Assembly (NCBI RefSeq): GCF_000477435.1 | Contig: NC_022576.1 | Location: 1,364,001-1,428,000, forward strand | Direction: 5' to 3' | Length of the DNA: 64,000 bases | From: Candidatus Symbiobacter mobilis CR | GTDB lineage: Bacteria; Pseudomonadota; Gammaproteobacteria; Burkholderiales; Burkholderiaceae_C | Part shown: in pieces, positions 35,490-45,100 of the stretch | How positions within the stretch are numbered: the first letter of the stretch is position 1 | Layout: each line of letters begins with the position of its first letter | Notes under the pieces: model-generated | What the model saw: the letters and a program-made list of their open reading frames with translations, nothing else | Told to the model about the DNA's origin: nothing | The model's database searches: none | Program-made: the position numbers and the translations under genes

Positions 35490-36407
35490 ATGAACCAGTA
35501 CGGCAAGCAGGCGCTGACCACTGATCAGCAAGTTCACCTGCTCATCCGGCGCGGCATGCGCATTGCCAACCGCACACAGGCGCAGCAGCACCTTACCCAC
35601 ATCAACTACTACCGCCTGCGTGCCTACTGGCTGCCCTTCGAGCAGGCGGCGAGCAACGGCGATGACCACGCCTTTGCTGCCGGAGCCGACTTCGCCACCG
35701 TCTTGGCCATTTACGACTTCGACCGCGAATTGCGCCTACTGCTGATTGATGCTATCGAGCGGGTGGAAATCTCTCTGCGCACTCGTCTAGCCAACGTGCT
35801 CAGCCTACGCTACGGCCCGTTTGCCCACGAAGATGTCAGTCATTTCGCCAAGGCCAATCTGTGGCAACAAAGCCACGACGAGCTGGCCAAGGAATACGCC
35901 CGCAGCCGCGAAACCTTTGCCGAACACTACCGCAGCCAGTACCCGCAGTTGCCCAGCCCGCCGCTGTGGGTAGCTTGCGAGTTGATGACGCTGGGCCACC
36001 TTTCGCGTTGGCTGCAAAATCTTCGCATTCCCAAAGACCGGCAGACCATTGCCGATGCCTATGGGTTGGATGAAAAAGTGCTGGTGTCCTTTGCCCACCA
36101 CCTCACCATCGTGCGCAACCACTGCGCCCACCATGGCAGGGTATGGAACCGCAAACTGTCACTGAAGATGCAGATTCCCGGCAAGAAACCAGCCAACTTA
36201 TCGGAGCAATTCCACCCGGCCCAAGACCGCCGCATCTACAACACCCTGACCATGCTCGCTTACCTGATGAGTGTGATCAGCCCTGCCTCCACCTGGCGGC
36301 AGCGACTCAAGGCGCTGATTCAGACCACGCCACAGATTGCGGTGGCGGACATGGGTTTCCCGGCAGGCTGGGAGCAGATGGCAATCTGGCAGGAGAACAC
36401 ACCATAA
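35490..36407 (+). CDS. Abi_2 (AbiD/AbiF-type) abortive-infection HEPN protein
   Basis: A 305-aa protein of the Abi_2 family. Early residues VHLLIRRGMRIANRTQAQQHLTHINYYRLRAYW are the family signature. The HEPN-type ribonuclease motif R-X4-H appears as RNHCAHHGRVWNR in the C-terminal half, and IERVEISLRTRLANVLS matches the first HEPN helix. Such proteins stop growth of phage-infected cells, probably by cutting RNA. ATG 35490 (MNQYGKQALTTDQQVHLL) is chosen because the frame further upstream runs through the hairpins. The ribosome-binding site is weak (CAGGGC), consistent with low or controlled expression. Confidence 0.85.
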   Translation: MNQYGKQALTTDQQVHLLIRRGMRIANRTQAQQHLTHINYYRLRAYWLPFEQAASNGDDHAFAAGADFATVLAIYDFDRELRLLLIDAIERVEISLRTRLANVLSLRYGPFAHEDVSHFAKANLWQQSHDELAKEYARSRETFAEHYRSQYPQLPSPPLWVACELMTLGHLSRWLQNLRIPKDRQTIADAYGLDEKVLVSFAHHLTIVRNHCAHHGRVWNRKLSLKMQIPGKKPANLSEQFHPAQDRRIYNTLTMLAYLMSVISPASTWRQRLKALIQTTPQIAVADMGFPAGWEQMAIWQENTP

Positions 36408-36569
36408 ATCAGATCTATCACTGGAGTGAGATCGAAGCCTTTGCTCGAATTTCTTACCGTCATCCGGATCGACAGAACCCCGCCGACCACGCTCTTTGCG
36501 GCAGTGCATGCGCAACAGCAGTTGGCTAGCAACGCAAGCACTGGAGACCCCATAGCCTAGACACGCACC

Positions 36570-36698
36570 ATGATCAGCATCCACGAAGCCGCCGAATTCT
36601 TGGATGTCGCAGCGCCAACGCTGCTGTGCTGGGAGCGTAAGGGCAAGTTCATCCCGGACGAACACACGCCGGGAGGGCAGCCGCATTCCCCCATATAG
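36570..36698 (+). pseudogene. IS607/MerR-type recombinase N-terminal fragment
   Basis: A 42-codon frame MISIHEAAEFLDVAAPTLLC followed by WERKGKFIPDEHTPGG matches the MerR-like DNA-binding start of IS607-family serine recombinases, then stops. Its 3' end overlaps the antisense queG terminus. It marks the right border of the accessory island. The 160 bp between it and the Abi gene contain no recognisable gene. Confidence 0.6.
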
Positions 36699-37905
36699 CC
36701 GTACCCCCCTCCAACGCCCACGCCACATGCTCCCGCACCAGCGCGCTGGGATGCTCCGCGCGAGAGGCCAATGCCTGGCGCAGCGCATCCCAGCGCGCTG
36801 CTACGGGGATGCCAGACACCGATGCCCCCTGCACCAATTCCCCCTGCGTCGATGCCCCCTGCACGCCGCGCAAGGCATTGCCCAGCGCCACGGCCAGGTT
36901 GCGCAGCCAGCGTTCGTGGCCGATGCGGCGGATGGGGCTGCCTTCGGTGTTGCGCAGAAAGGTGGCTTCGTCCCATTCCCACAGTTCGAGCAAGGTACGC
37001 CCTGCCAGCCAGGGCCGCACCGCAAAGTCCGGCACCGTGGTGGGGCGGGCGAATTTGTTCCACGGGCAGGCAAGCTGGCAGTCGTCGCAACCGTAGATGC
37101 GGTTGCCCATCGCGCTGCGTAGCGCGACCGGGATCGGCCCCGGGTGTTCGATGCTGAGGTACGCCAGACAACGCCGGGCGTCGAGCCGATAGGGGGCGAC
37201 GAGCGCCTGCGTCGGGCACGCAGCAATGCAGGCGTGGCAGCTTCCGCAACGGGGGGCCACGGGTTCCTCACAAGGCAATGCAATGTCGAGCAGCAACGCC
37301 CCCAGCACGAACATCGACCCTCCATCGCGATCGACGATCAGCGTGTTCCGCCCGCGCCACCCCAGGCCGCTGCGCACGGCCAGTTCCGCTTCCTGGATCG
37401 GCGCGGAATCGCAAACGACGCGGTAACGCACGGGGTAACGCACGGGGTTGCGTTCGGCGCATTCCAGGCATGGGGTGCAATGGGCACTGCGGGCGCACTC
37501 TGCGCATTCGGCAACAACCCTGCGCCCCAACTGCTCCAAACGGCTGCGCACTACCTTGTGGTAATCCCGCCCCAGCGCATACAGCGCGATGCTGGCTTGC
37601 AAGGGCTGGCGCAGGCGCTCCCGGGCGGCCTCTGGCCAACCGGGGGTGGCGTTCACGTCCAGATAGTCCATCCGCGCAAGCACCACACTCCGTGCGCCGG
37701 GCAATAGCGTTTGCGGCTCGCAGCGCGCCAGCCCGTGGCGCGCCATGTAGGCCATATCCCCGTGGAACCCGGCGGCAAGCCATGCCGATAATCCTTGCCG
37801 TGCCCCGGATAGATCCACCCCCGCCACGCCCGTGCGGGAAAAACCCAACTCCCTCCCCCACCCCTTCAAATTCGAGACCAATGCACTGCGTTGGAGGGGA
37901 GACAT
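36649..37905 (-). CDS. queG: Epoxyqueuosine reductase
   Basis: QueG reduces epoxyqueuosine to queuosine in tRNA, using cobalamin and two [4Fe-4S] clusters. Both cluster motifs are visible: CGSCHACIAACPTQAL and YGCDDCQLACPWN. The N-terminal DYH motif lies in ALGRDYHKVV, and SGLGWRGRNTLI is typical. I chose ATG 37905 (MSPLQRSALVSNLKGWGREL), giving 418 aa; an earlier ATG at 37974 is possible. The protein is long at the C-terminus: after the HEAT-like REHVAWALEGG a tail (NAAALPACVRPG) is encoded by DNA overlapping the recombinase fragment, so the native end may have been replaced at the island junction. A glycine/glutamine-rich QGASTQGELVQGASVSG insertion is also unusual. Confidence 0.92.
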   Translation of the reverse strand: MSPLQRSALVSNLKGWGRELGFSRTGVAGVDLSGARQGLSAWLAAGFHGDMAYMARHGLARCEPQTLLPGARSVVLARMDYLDVNATPGWPEAARERLRQPLQASIALYALGRDYHKVVRSRLEQLGRRVVAECAECARSAHCTPCLECAERNPVRYPVRYRVVCDSAPIQEAELAVRSGLGWRGRNTLIVDRDGGSMFVLGALLLDIALPCEEPVAPRCGSCHACIAACPTQALVAPYRLDARRCLAYLSIEHPGPIPVALRSAMGNRIYGCDDCQLACPWNKFARPTTVPDFAVRPWLAGRTLLELWEWDEATFLRNTEGSPIRRIGHERWLRNLAVALGNALRGVQGASTQGELVQGASVSGIPVAARWDALRQALASRAEHPSALVREHVAWALEGGTAIWGNAAALPACVRPG

Positions 37906-38018
37906 GGCAACGGTACAGGCGAGGGGAACTTCGAGCAGCCGCTTCGCGACTTGCACAGTCACAGCCACAGTCATCGAACGAGTGTAGGCAGTCCAGAATT
38001 CCGTCCAGCATCCCGGTA

Positions 38019-38522
38019 GTGCGCATCCCTTCCTCCCCCCTCCCTCCTTCTTGCACCCTGCACTGGCCCGATGAAAACGCCACGCAGCGTTTTGCCGTCG
38101 CCCTGGCGGGTTGCGAGGCGCTGCGCACCGCGACGGTGCATCTATTCGGCGGGCTGGGCGCCGGCAAAACGACGCTGGCGCGGCACCTGCTGCGTGCGCT
38201 GGGGGTGCGTGGCGCTATCAAAAGCCCTAGCTACGCGGTCGTCGAACCCTATGAAGTGGGCGACCTACGCGCCTGGCATTTCGACTTCTACCGCTGTAGC
38301 GACCCCGCCGAATGGGAAGACGCCGGGCTGCGCGAGCTGCTTGCCGCGCCGGGCCTGCACCTCGTCGAATGGCCACAGCACGCCGCGCTGCCCTTGCCCG
38401 ATCTGGCCATCGATATCGAGGCCCTCGACGCAGACGCCCGGCAAGCCACCCTTCGCGCCTACACCCCGCTGGGGCTAACGCTCCGCGCTGCGGCCGCGCC
38501 CGGCAACTCTGCACCACCATGA
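38019..38522 (+). CDS. tsaE: tRNA threonylcarbamoyladenosine biosynthesis ATPase TsaE
   Basis: A small P-loop ATPase (167 aa) needed for the t6A37 tRNA modification together with TsaB/TsaD. It has Walker A LFGGLGAGKTTLARHLL, the switch SPSYAVVEPY and WHFDFYRCSDPAEWEDAGLREL. No ATG is available in the right place; the GTG at 38019 is the best start. Its stop overlaps the amiC start as ATGA. The divergent queG partner lies 113 bp away. Confidence 0.92.
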   Translation: MRIPSSPLPPSCTLHWPDENATQRFAVALAGCEALRTATVHLFGGLGAGKTTLARHLLRALGVRGAIKSPSYAVVEPYEVGDLRAWHFDFYRCSDPAEWEDAGLRELLAAPGLHLVEWPQHAALPLPDLAIDIEALDADARQATLRAYTPLGLTLRAAAAPGNSAPP

Positions 38523-39904
38523 AGCGCCGCACGTTGTTGCAAGGCGGTACCCTGGCACTGCTGCTAGGAACGCAGCACATCGTGCACGGGGCAGCGATCT
38601 TGGCCGTGCGGATATGGCCTGCGGAAGACTACTCGCGCGTGACGATCGAGACGGATACACAGCTCTTTTTTACGCAGCATTTCGTCCCGAATCCGCCCAG
38701 GCTGGCCGTCGATATTCCCGGCCTCGCGCTTGATGCCGCGCTGCGCGAGATCGTCGCCAAGGTCGTCCCTTCCGACCCGACGATTCTGGGGATTCGCGTC
38801 GGCCAATTCCGCCCCGGCATCGTCCGGTTGGTCGTAGACCTCAAGCGGCCCGTCGCGCCGCAGGTGTTCACGCTGTCCCCGGTGGCTGCATACCGGCATC
38901 GCCTGGTTTTCGACCTATACCCCTTGCAGGTGGCCGACCCGCTCGAAGCGCTGATTGCCGAACACCAGCGCGACACCACGCCATCGGCCAGCCTATCCAC
39001 TGCCCCTTCCGCTGCCCCTTCCACGGACCCGCTGGGGGAATGGATGGCGCGTCGATCCAGCGCCGCGACGGCCCCCCGGCAGGCGATGTCAGAACCCGCC
39101 GATTTGATGGATTTGCTCGCGCAGCGCAGCACCAAAGCGGCTTCGCGCCCCGCGCCGCAGGGGCCTGCCCGCTCCGGCACGCGCCGACTCGTCATCGTTG
39201 CGCTCGACCCCGGCCATGGCGGCGAAGACCCCGGTGCCATCGGCCCGAGGGGAACGCGGGAAAAAGACGTAGTGCTGCAACTGGCGCGCCGCGTGCGTGA
39301 ACGGATCAACACCGCGAGCATCGACGGCAACCCCTTGCGGGCGTACCTGGTTCGCGACGGGGACTACTTTGTCCCCTTGCACGTGCGGGTGCGCAAGGCC
39401 CGCCGCGTGCAGGCAGACCTGTTCCTAAGCATCCATGCCGATGCCTTCTACACCCCGCGCCCCAAGGGAGCCAGCGTTTTCGTGCTGAGCCAGCGCGGTG
39501 CATCCAGCGCGGCAGCGCGGTGGATGGCAGCGCGGGAAAACCAGGCCGATCTCATCGGCGGTATCAATGTCCAAGCCAAGGATGCACACATCACGCGCAC
39601 CCTGCTCGACCTGAGCACGACGGGGCAGATTCGGGAAAGCCTACTGCTAGGGCAGACGATGCTGGGGGAAATCGGCAAGGTGGGCACGCTGCACAAGCCG
39701 ATGGTCGAACAAGCAGGTTTTACCGTGCTGCGTGCGCCGGACATTCCGAGCGTGCTCGTCGAAGCCGCCTTTCTGAGCAACCCCGACGAGGAAGCACAGC
39801 TCAACAATGAAGCCTTCCAAGAACGGCTTGCGGAGGCAATCTTCCGGTCGATCCAACGCTACTTCGCCCAACGCCCCCCCACAGCGCGTGACCGGGTGGT
39901 GTAG
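38519..39904 (+). CDS. amiC: N-acetylmuramoyl-L-alanine amidase AmiC
   Basis: A 461-aa periplasmic amidase that cuts septal peptidoglycan during cell separation. It begins with a twin-arginine-type signal (MKRRTLLQGGTLALLLGTQ), followed by an AMIN domain (about 30-150) and a linker rich in Ser/Ala/Pro. The Amidase_3 domain (from about residue 225) has the zinc-binding LDPGHGGEDPGAIGPRG, SIHADAF and VEAAFLSNPDEE segments. It is translationally coupled to tsaE. Confidence 0.94.
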   Translation: MKRRTLLQGGTLALLLGTQHIVHGAAILAVRIWPAEDYSRVTIETDTQLFFTQHFVPNPPRLAVDIPGLALDAALREIVAKVVPSDPTILGIRVGQFRPGIVRLVVDLKRPVAPQVFTLSPVAAYRHRLVFDLYPLQVADPLEALIAEHQRDTTPSASLSTAPSAAPSTDPLGEWMARRSSAATAPRQAMSEPADLMDLLAQRSTKAASRPAPQGPARSGTRRLVIVALDPGHGGEDPGAIGPRGTREKDVVLQLARRVRERINTASIDGNPLRAYLVRDGDYFVPLHVRVRKARRVQADLFLSIHADAFYTPRPKGASVFVLSQRGASSAAARWMAARENQADLIGGINVQAKDAHITRTLLDLSTTGQIRESLLLGQTMLGEIGKVGTLHKPMVEQAGFTVLRAPDIPSVLVEAAFLSNPDEEAQLNNEAFQERLAEAIFRSIQRYFAQRPPTARDRVV

Positions 39905-39962
39905 TCGCTCCTTACAACGTCTACTGAAGCGCCGGGCATCTCCCCGCGTTGGGGGATGCACC
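39904..39962. repeat. Half REP-like repeat and terminator-like hairpin between amiC and kup
   Basis: TCGCTCCTTACAACGTCTAC (39904-39923) repeats the tail of the REP-like family. It is followed by an imperfect hairpin GCATCTCCCC/GGGGGATGC (39937-39959) placed between convergent genes. There is no T-run, so termination is only suggested. Confidence 0.5.
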
Positions 39963-39970
39963 GTGCCGTA

Positions 39971-41839
39971 TCAAATCTCGATCTTGCCGCCAAGCTCCAC
40001 GACGGCATTGCTCGGCAGGTTCAGAAAGTCTGCCGCAGCGCTGGCGTTGAGGTGCATCTGGGCGAAGATTTTTTCCCGCCACTGCGCCATGCCGCCCCCA
40101 GGGGTGGGGCAGACCGTGTCGCGGCTGAGGAAATAGCTCGTCGTCATCGGTTCCAGCTCACGCCCCAGGCATTGCAGCATTTGCAAGGCTTTGGGCAGGT
40201 CGGGGTCGTTTTTGTAGCCGTAGTGAACAACGACTTGCCAGCAATCGTGCCCCAGCGCTTCTACGTCGATGCGCTTGTTCATCCCGATCCACGGCACCTC
40301 GTGGTGGTGTACGGTCACGAACAAATTGACCTCGTGCAACACCTTGTTGTGCTTGAGGTTGTGCAAGAAGGCGTTGGGCACCGTTCCACGCTCGGCAGTC
40401 AAAAACACAGCGGTACCGGGAACCCGCACCGGGGGGCTGATGAAGATGGCTTCGAGAAAGCTCTGCAAATCGATGGCATGTTCCTTGAGTTTCTTGCGTA
40501 TCAACCGCCTGCCGTCCTTCCACGTAAGCATCACGGTGTACACCCCGGCAGCGATCAGCAAGGGGAACCAGCCCCCATCGACCAGCTTGATGAGGTTGGA
40601 CGAGAAAAACGCCAGGTCGACGAGAAAAAACACCCCCGTTGCACCAATGCACAGCCACAGCGGATACCCCCACGTATAGCGAACGACGAAGAACGTCAGC
40701 ACGGTGGTGATCAGCATGTCCAACGTGACCGCAACACCATAGGCTGCCGCCAGGTTGCTGGAGGAGCGAAACAGCAGCACCGCCAGGACGATGGCGACGA
40801 ACAGCCCCCAGTTGACGAAGGGCATGAAAATTTGCCCCGCCTGTTTGACGCTGGTGTGCCAAACCTGAAAGCGCGGCAAATATCCGAGCTGGATGACCTG
40901 CTTGGTCACGGAAAACGCGCCGGTAATCAGCGCTTGCGAGGCAATCACCGTCGCCAGCGTGGCCAGTCCGACCATCGGGAACCGCGCCCACGACGGAGCC
41001 ATCATGAAAAACGGGTTTTTGACGGCAGAGGGGTCCTGCAACAACAGCGCCCCCTGCCCAAAGTAATTGAGCACGAGCGCGGGCATCACCAGCGCAAACC
41101 ACGCAAGGCGAATCGGCTTGCGGCCAAAGTGCCCCATGTCGGCGTAGAGCGCCTCCCCCCCCGTGACGCAAAGCACGACAGCGCCGAGGACCAGAAAAGT
41201 CGTCATCGGCTGGTTCAGCAAAAAGCGCAGCGCGTACTGCGGCCCCACAGCCCAAAGGACCTCCGGCGTATGGGCAATGTGTACCACCCCCAGCACGGCA
41301 ATCGCCGCAAACCATATACACATGATTGGGCCGAAAAAACGGCCAATGTCGGCCGTGCCGCGCTTCTGCACGGCAAACAATCCCAACAGAATCAGTAGCG
41401 TCAACGGCAAGATCGCCGAATGGAATGCCGGGGAAACGATCTCCAGCCCCTCGACGGCAGACAACACCGAAATGGCCGGTGTGATGACCCCATCGCCATA
41501 GAAAAGGCAGGTGCCGAATACACCGACCAGCATCAATACCTTGCGCACCGCCGGTTTGTCCTGCACCGACTGCGATGCCAGCGAAAGCATCGCGACAAGG
41601 CCGCCTTCGCCATGGTTATCGGCGCGCAAAACCAGCGCGACATACTTGATCGAGATGATGAACGTCAACGTCCAGAAGATGATCGACAGGATTCCCAGGA
41701 CGTTGTCGTGGTGGAACGGCACATGGCCGGAACCAAACACTTCCTTGACGGCATACAGGACGCTCGTCCCGATGTCGCCGTACACCACGCCAACGGCGCC
41801 GAGCGTCAGCGCACCGAGAGAGCTTTTCTGGATAGACAC
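39971..41839 (-). CDS. kup: Low-affinity potassium uptake protein Kup
   Basis: A 622-aa K+/H+ symporter of the KUP/HAK family with about 12 membrane helices in residues 1-440 and a C-terminal cytoplasmic domain. Family motifs: [18 protein letters not shown] at the N-terminus, [32 protein letters not shown] and GGWFPLLIA. Full length and single-copy here; its start region faces the kinase gene across the REP pair. Confidence 0.96.
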   Translation of the reverse strand: MSIQKSSLGALTLGAVGVVYGDIGTSVLYAVKEVFGSGHVPFHHDNVLGILSIIFWTLTFIISIKYVALVLRADNHGEGGLVAMLSLASQSVQDKPAVRKVLMLVGVFGTCLFYGDGVITPAISVLSAVEGLEIVSPAFHSAILPLTLLILLGLFAVQKRGTADIGRFFGPIMCIWFAAIAVLGVVHIAHTPEVLWAVGPQYALRFLLNQPMTTFLVLGAVVLCVTGGEALYADMGHFGRKPIRLAWFALVMPALVLNYFGQGALLLQDPSAVKNPFFMMAPSWARFPMVGLATLATVIASQALITGAFSVTKQVIQLGYLPRFQVWHTSVKQAGQIFMPFVNWGLFVAIVLAVLLFRSSSNLAAAYGVAVTLDMLITTVLTFFVVRYTWGYPLWLCIGATGVFFLVDLAFFSSNLIKLVDGGWFPLLIAAGVYTVMLTWKDGRRLIRKKLKEHAIDLQSFLEAIFISPPVRVPGTAVFLTAERGTVPNAFLHNLKHNKVLHEVNLFVTVHHHEVPWIGMNKRIDVEALGHDCWQVVVHYGYKNDPDLPKALQMLQCLGRELEPMTTSYFLSRDTVCPTPGGGMAQWREKIFAQMHLNASAAADFLNLPSNAVVELGGKIEI

Positions 41840-41938
41840 CGCTTCAGGCCCGGCGCGTTGTGCCGGGTATGCAGGAAAAAGGGAGCCGGATTGTGCGCCA
41901 CCCCTGCCTGGGAACCCCGGGCCTTGCTACAGCGCTGC

Positions 41939-42019
41939 ATCGCGACTCCCGTCGCTCCCACAACGTCTACCGCACTTCCGTGCATCCTCTCACGCTGTGG
42001 GAACGACAGAAGTCGCGAT
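41939..42019. repeat. Inverted pair of REP-like palindromes
   Basis: Left unit: GCGAC-TCCC-GTCGC (41942-41955) followed by TCCCACAACG. Right unit, in opposite orientation: GTGGGAACGAC-AGAA-GTCGCGAT (41997-42019). The pair sits in the promoter region between divergent kup and the PAS kinase gene and could form a large hairpin. Confidence 0.7.
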
Positions 42020-42126
42020 AGCCCGTCATCTGACCCACCGGCTCCTAGAATGTTTCCGTCTCCCGCCCGCGCTGTCGAATACAGGCAAAGACTTCGGCAC
42101 ACTCCACCCCTTGCACGCTGGGCACG

Positions 42127-45100
42127 ATGCGCACCACACCCCCTCCGCGCTCCACGCAGCCCCCTGCACCTACCAAGGGTGCGCTGTCCCCCTTCCTCTT
42201 CCTGCTGCTTGCTCCGGCGCTGGGGAGCATGTTGCTTGCGGGCGCCGTCGTCATGGCGTCCATCCACAGCATGCAGCGGGATTTGCGCCAATTTGCCTTA
42301 GAGCAAGAGGCCGACGCGCAATACGTCGCGGCGAATCTGCGTTTCGTCCAAGAACTGGCAACGGTGCAAAAGCTGGCTGCGCGCACCCTTGATACCGTCG
42401 TCGCCGGGAACGCCACCCCAGCTCGCCTTGACGAGGTTCGCATATCGATCTCGCAATCCCTGCGCACACTGCAACCCCAGTTGTGGGGAATGCAGCAGCC
42501 CAATGCGCCCCACCGTGCAATCCTCGACGCGCAAAGCGATTTCGACCGGTACCACACCCACATCCTGCAAGCCCTGCAGGCAGCATCGACAGACCGCTCC
42601 ACGTCGATGCAGCATGCTTTTACCGCCGGGCAGCACTTTCTTTCGCTGACTGCGTGCAACCAAGGCCTGGCCCAAGACCTGACCAAGGCGATGGCCCGGC
42701 GCAACGAAGTCCAGGCGCGGTCTTTCACCACGCTCCTCACGCGGCTTGGAGTCAGCGCCGCGCTGCTGCTCGTCGCCCTGCTGCTGCTGTGGGCTGCCGT
42801 AGCCCGGCAAATGGTGCGCAAAATTGCGACCTTGGCCGAAGCATTGCTGGATATGGCAAACCACCGCGTGGATTCGTCCGCGCTCATCGACGTAGAACGC
42901 ATTGCCCGCGATGCACGGCACATCTTTCGCGAACTGGCCCGCTCCGTACTGACGTTCCGGGACACGATCGACGCACGCCACACCGCAGAAACCAACCTGA
43001 GGGAACGGATCAAAGAGCTGTCCTGCTCCCACGATGTGGCCCGCCTGACCGAACGCGATGACCTGTCCGACGAAGCCTTGCTGACGCTGGTGCTCGAACG
43101 CCTCCCCGGCGGGATGCGCTTCCCCCACCTTGCTGCGGCCTGTCTGGATCGCGACGGGACGGTGCTCGGAGACCGCGCCGTGCTCGATACGGACGAGCGT
43201 CTGTCCGTCGAATTCGGCGGGTGCGATGGGGTGCCCCCAAGCCGTCTGCACATTGCCTACCTGGGTGCTTTGCCCCCGGATGCAGGCGCACCCTTTCTGC
43301 CGGAAGAACGGGCGCTACTCGACGCACTGGCGATTCGGCTACACAAAACGCTGGCATTGCGTGCGGTACGCGCCAGCGAGATCGAATCCCAAACACTCGT
43401 TCACGCCATCGTCAATCGCGCCGGCAACGCCATCAACCTTATCGATGCCGAAAGCCTGCGCATCGTCCTGGCCAATGACGCATGTTGCGCGCTGCTGGGC
43501 TACACCCGCGCAGAGCTGCTGGCGATGTACCTCAGCGACTTTCAGGCCCACCTCAACCCGCATGCGCTACGGGAACAGGTGCAACTTGTGGTCGCCACGG
43601 GGGCTTTCACTTTCGAGAACCGCTACCGCCGCAAGGACGGCTCCGTTCTCGACGTGCTCATCCGCGCCAGCACCATCGTTCGGCAAGGAAAGGTATACCT
43701 CGTCGTGCTGTGGGATGACATCAGCGAGCGCAAGCAAGCCGAATTCGCGCTACGCAAAATCAGCCTGTGCGTCGAGCAAAGCCCGCATGCGGTCGTTATC
43801 ACCGACATTGATGCATGCATCGAATTCGTCAACGATGCTTTCGTCTCCCTCACAGGCTACTCGCGGGAAGAGGTGCTGGGCCACAACCCCCGGCTCCTTG
43901 CTTCTGGCAAAACCCCACGCTCGGTGTACGAGGACATGTGGCGCACCCTCACCGCAGGCCAGCAATGGATGGGCAACTTCGTCAACCGCACCAAGGAAGG
44001 CTGCGAACGCATGGAGTTCGCCATCATCACGCCCTTGCGTGACGCCCAAGGCCGAATCTGCAATTACGTTGCCGTCAAGGAAGACATCACCGAACGGCAG
44101 CGCACCGAAGATGAACTACGCAAGCTCTATCTGGCTGTGGAGCAAAGTCCGGAAAGCATCATCATCACCAACCTGCAAGCGGAAATCGAGTACGTCAACC
44201 AGGCTTTCACGCTCAACACGGGGTATTCCGCCACGGAGGTACTCGGCGCCAACCCACGTCTGCTGCACTCCAACAAAACGCCGCGATCCACCTTTGACGA
44301 CATGTGGCAATGCCTGACTCGGGGCGAGGCCTGGCAAGGGCTGCTCCATAACCGCCGCAAAGACGGCAGCGAGTTCGTCGAGTTCGCCCACATCACCCCC
44401 GTGCGCCAGCCTGACGGCGTCATTAGCCACTACCTCGCGATCAAGGAGAACGTCACCGAAAAACAGCGCATGTCGCTGGAGCTGGAGGAATACCGGATGC
44501 ACCTCGAAGACCTGGTCGAGTCACGCACCCTTGCGCTGGCCCAAACCACGGATGCGCTGCGCCGCGCCAACGAAGAACAAAACGCCGTTTTCGATGGCGC
44601 CACTTCCGGCATGGCGCTGGTGCAAGGCATGGTATTCGTGCGATGCAACCATCGGCTACACGAGATTCTGGGCTGGCCCCACGGCAGCCTGGTAGGACAA
44701 AACACAACCGTGTGCCGCGCCCCCGGGCAGCCAGACCCCCTGGGGGACGATTCGCTGCACGATACCCTGTGGCAGGGTGCATCCCTGCACCGCGAGCAGG
44801 TACTGCGCAGGCTCGACGACTCGACCTTCTGGGCGCGGTTGACGGGCCGCGCCATTGACCATCGCGCCCCGGAAAAAGGGGCGGTGTGGATCATCGACGA
44901 CATCAGCGACGAGCGCGCAGCCGCAGCAGCCATGGTGCGCGCCAAGGAACTGGCCGAAGACGCCGCACGCACCAAAGCCGACTTTCTGGCCAACATGAGC
45001 CACGAAATTCGCACGCCGATGAACGCCGTCATCGGGCTGACACACCTGCTGCTCAAAACAGAGCTGCTGCCCCGCCAGCGCGACTACATCCGAAAAATCA

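Noticed and set aside
23394-36700. Prophage
   Set aside because: No integrase, capsid, tail or lysis genes; contents are restriction, abortive-infection and IS remnants only.
39956-41398. 480-codon plus-strand frame opposite kup
   Set aside because: Antisense shadow; Kup is complete on the other strand with all motifs.
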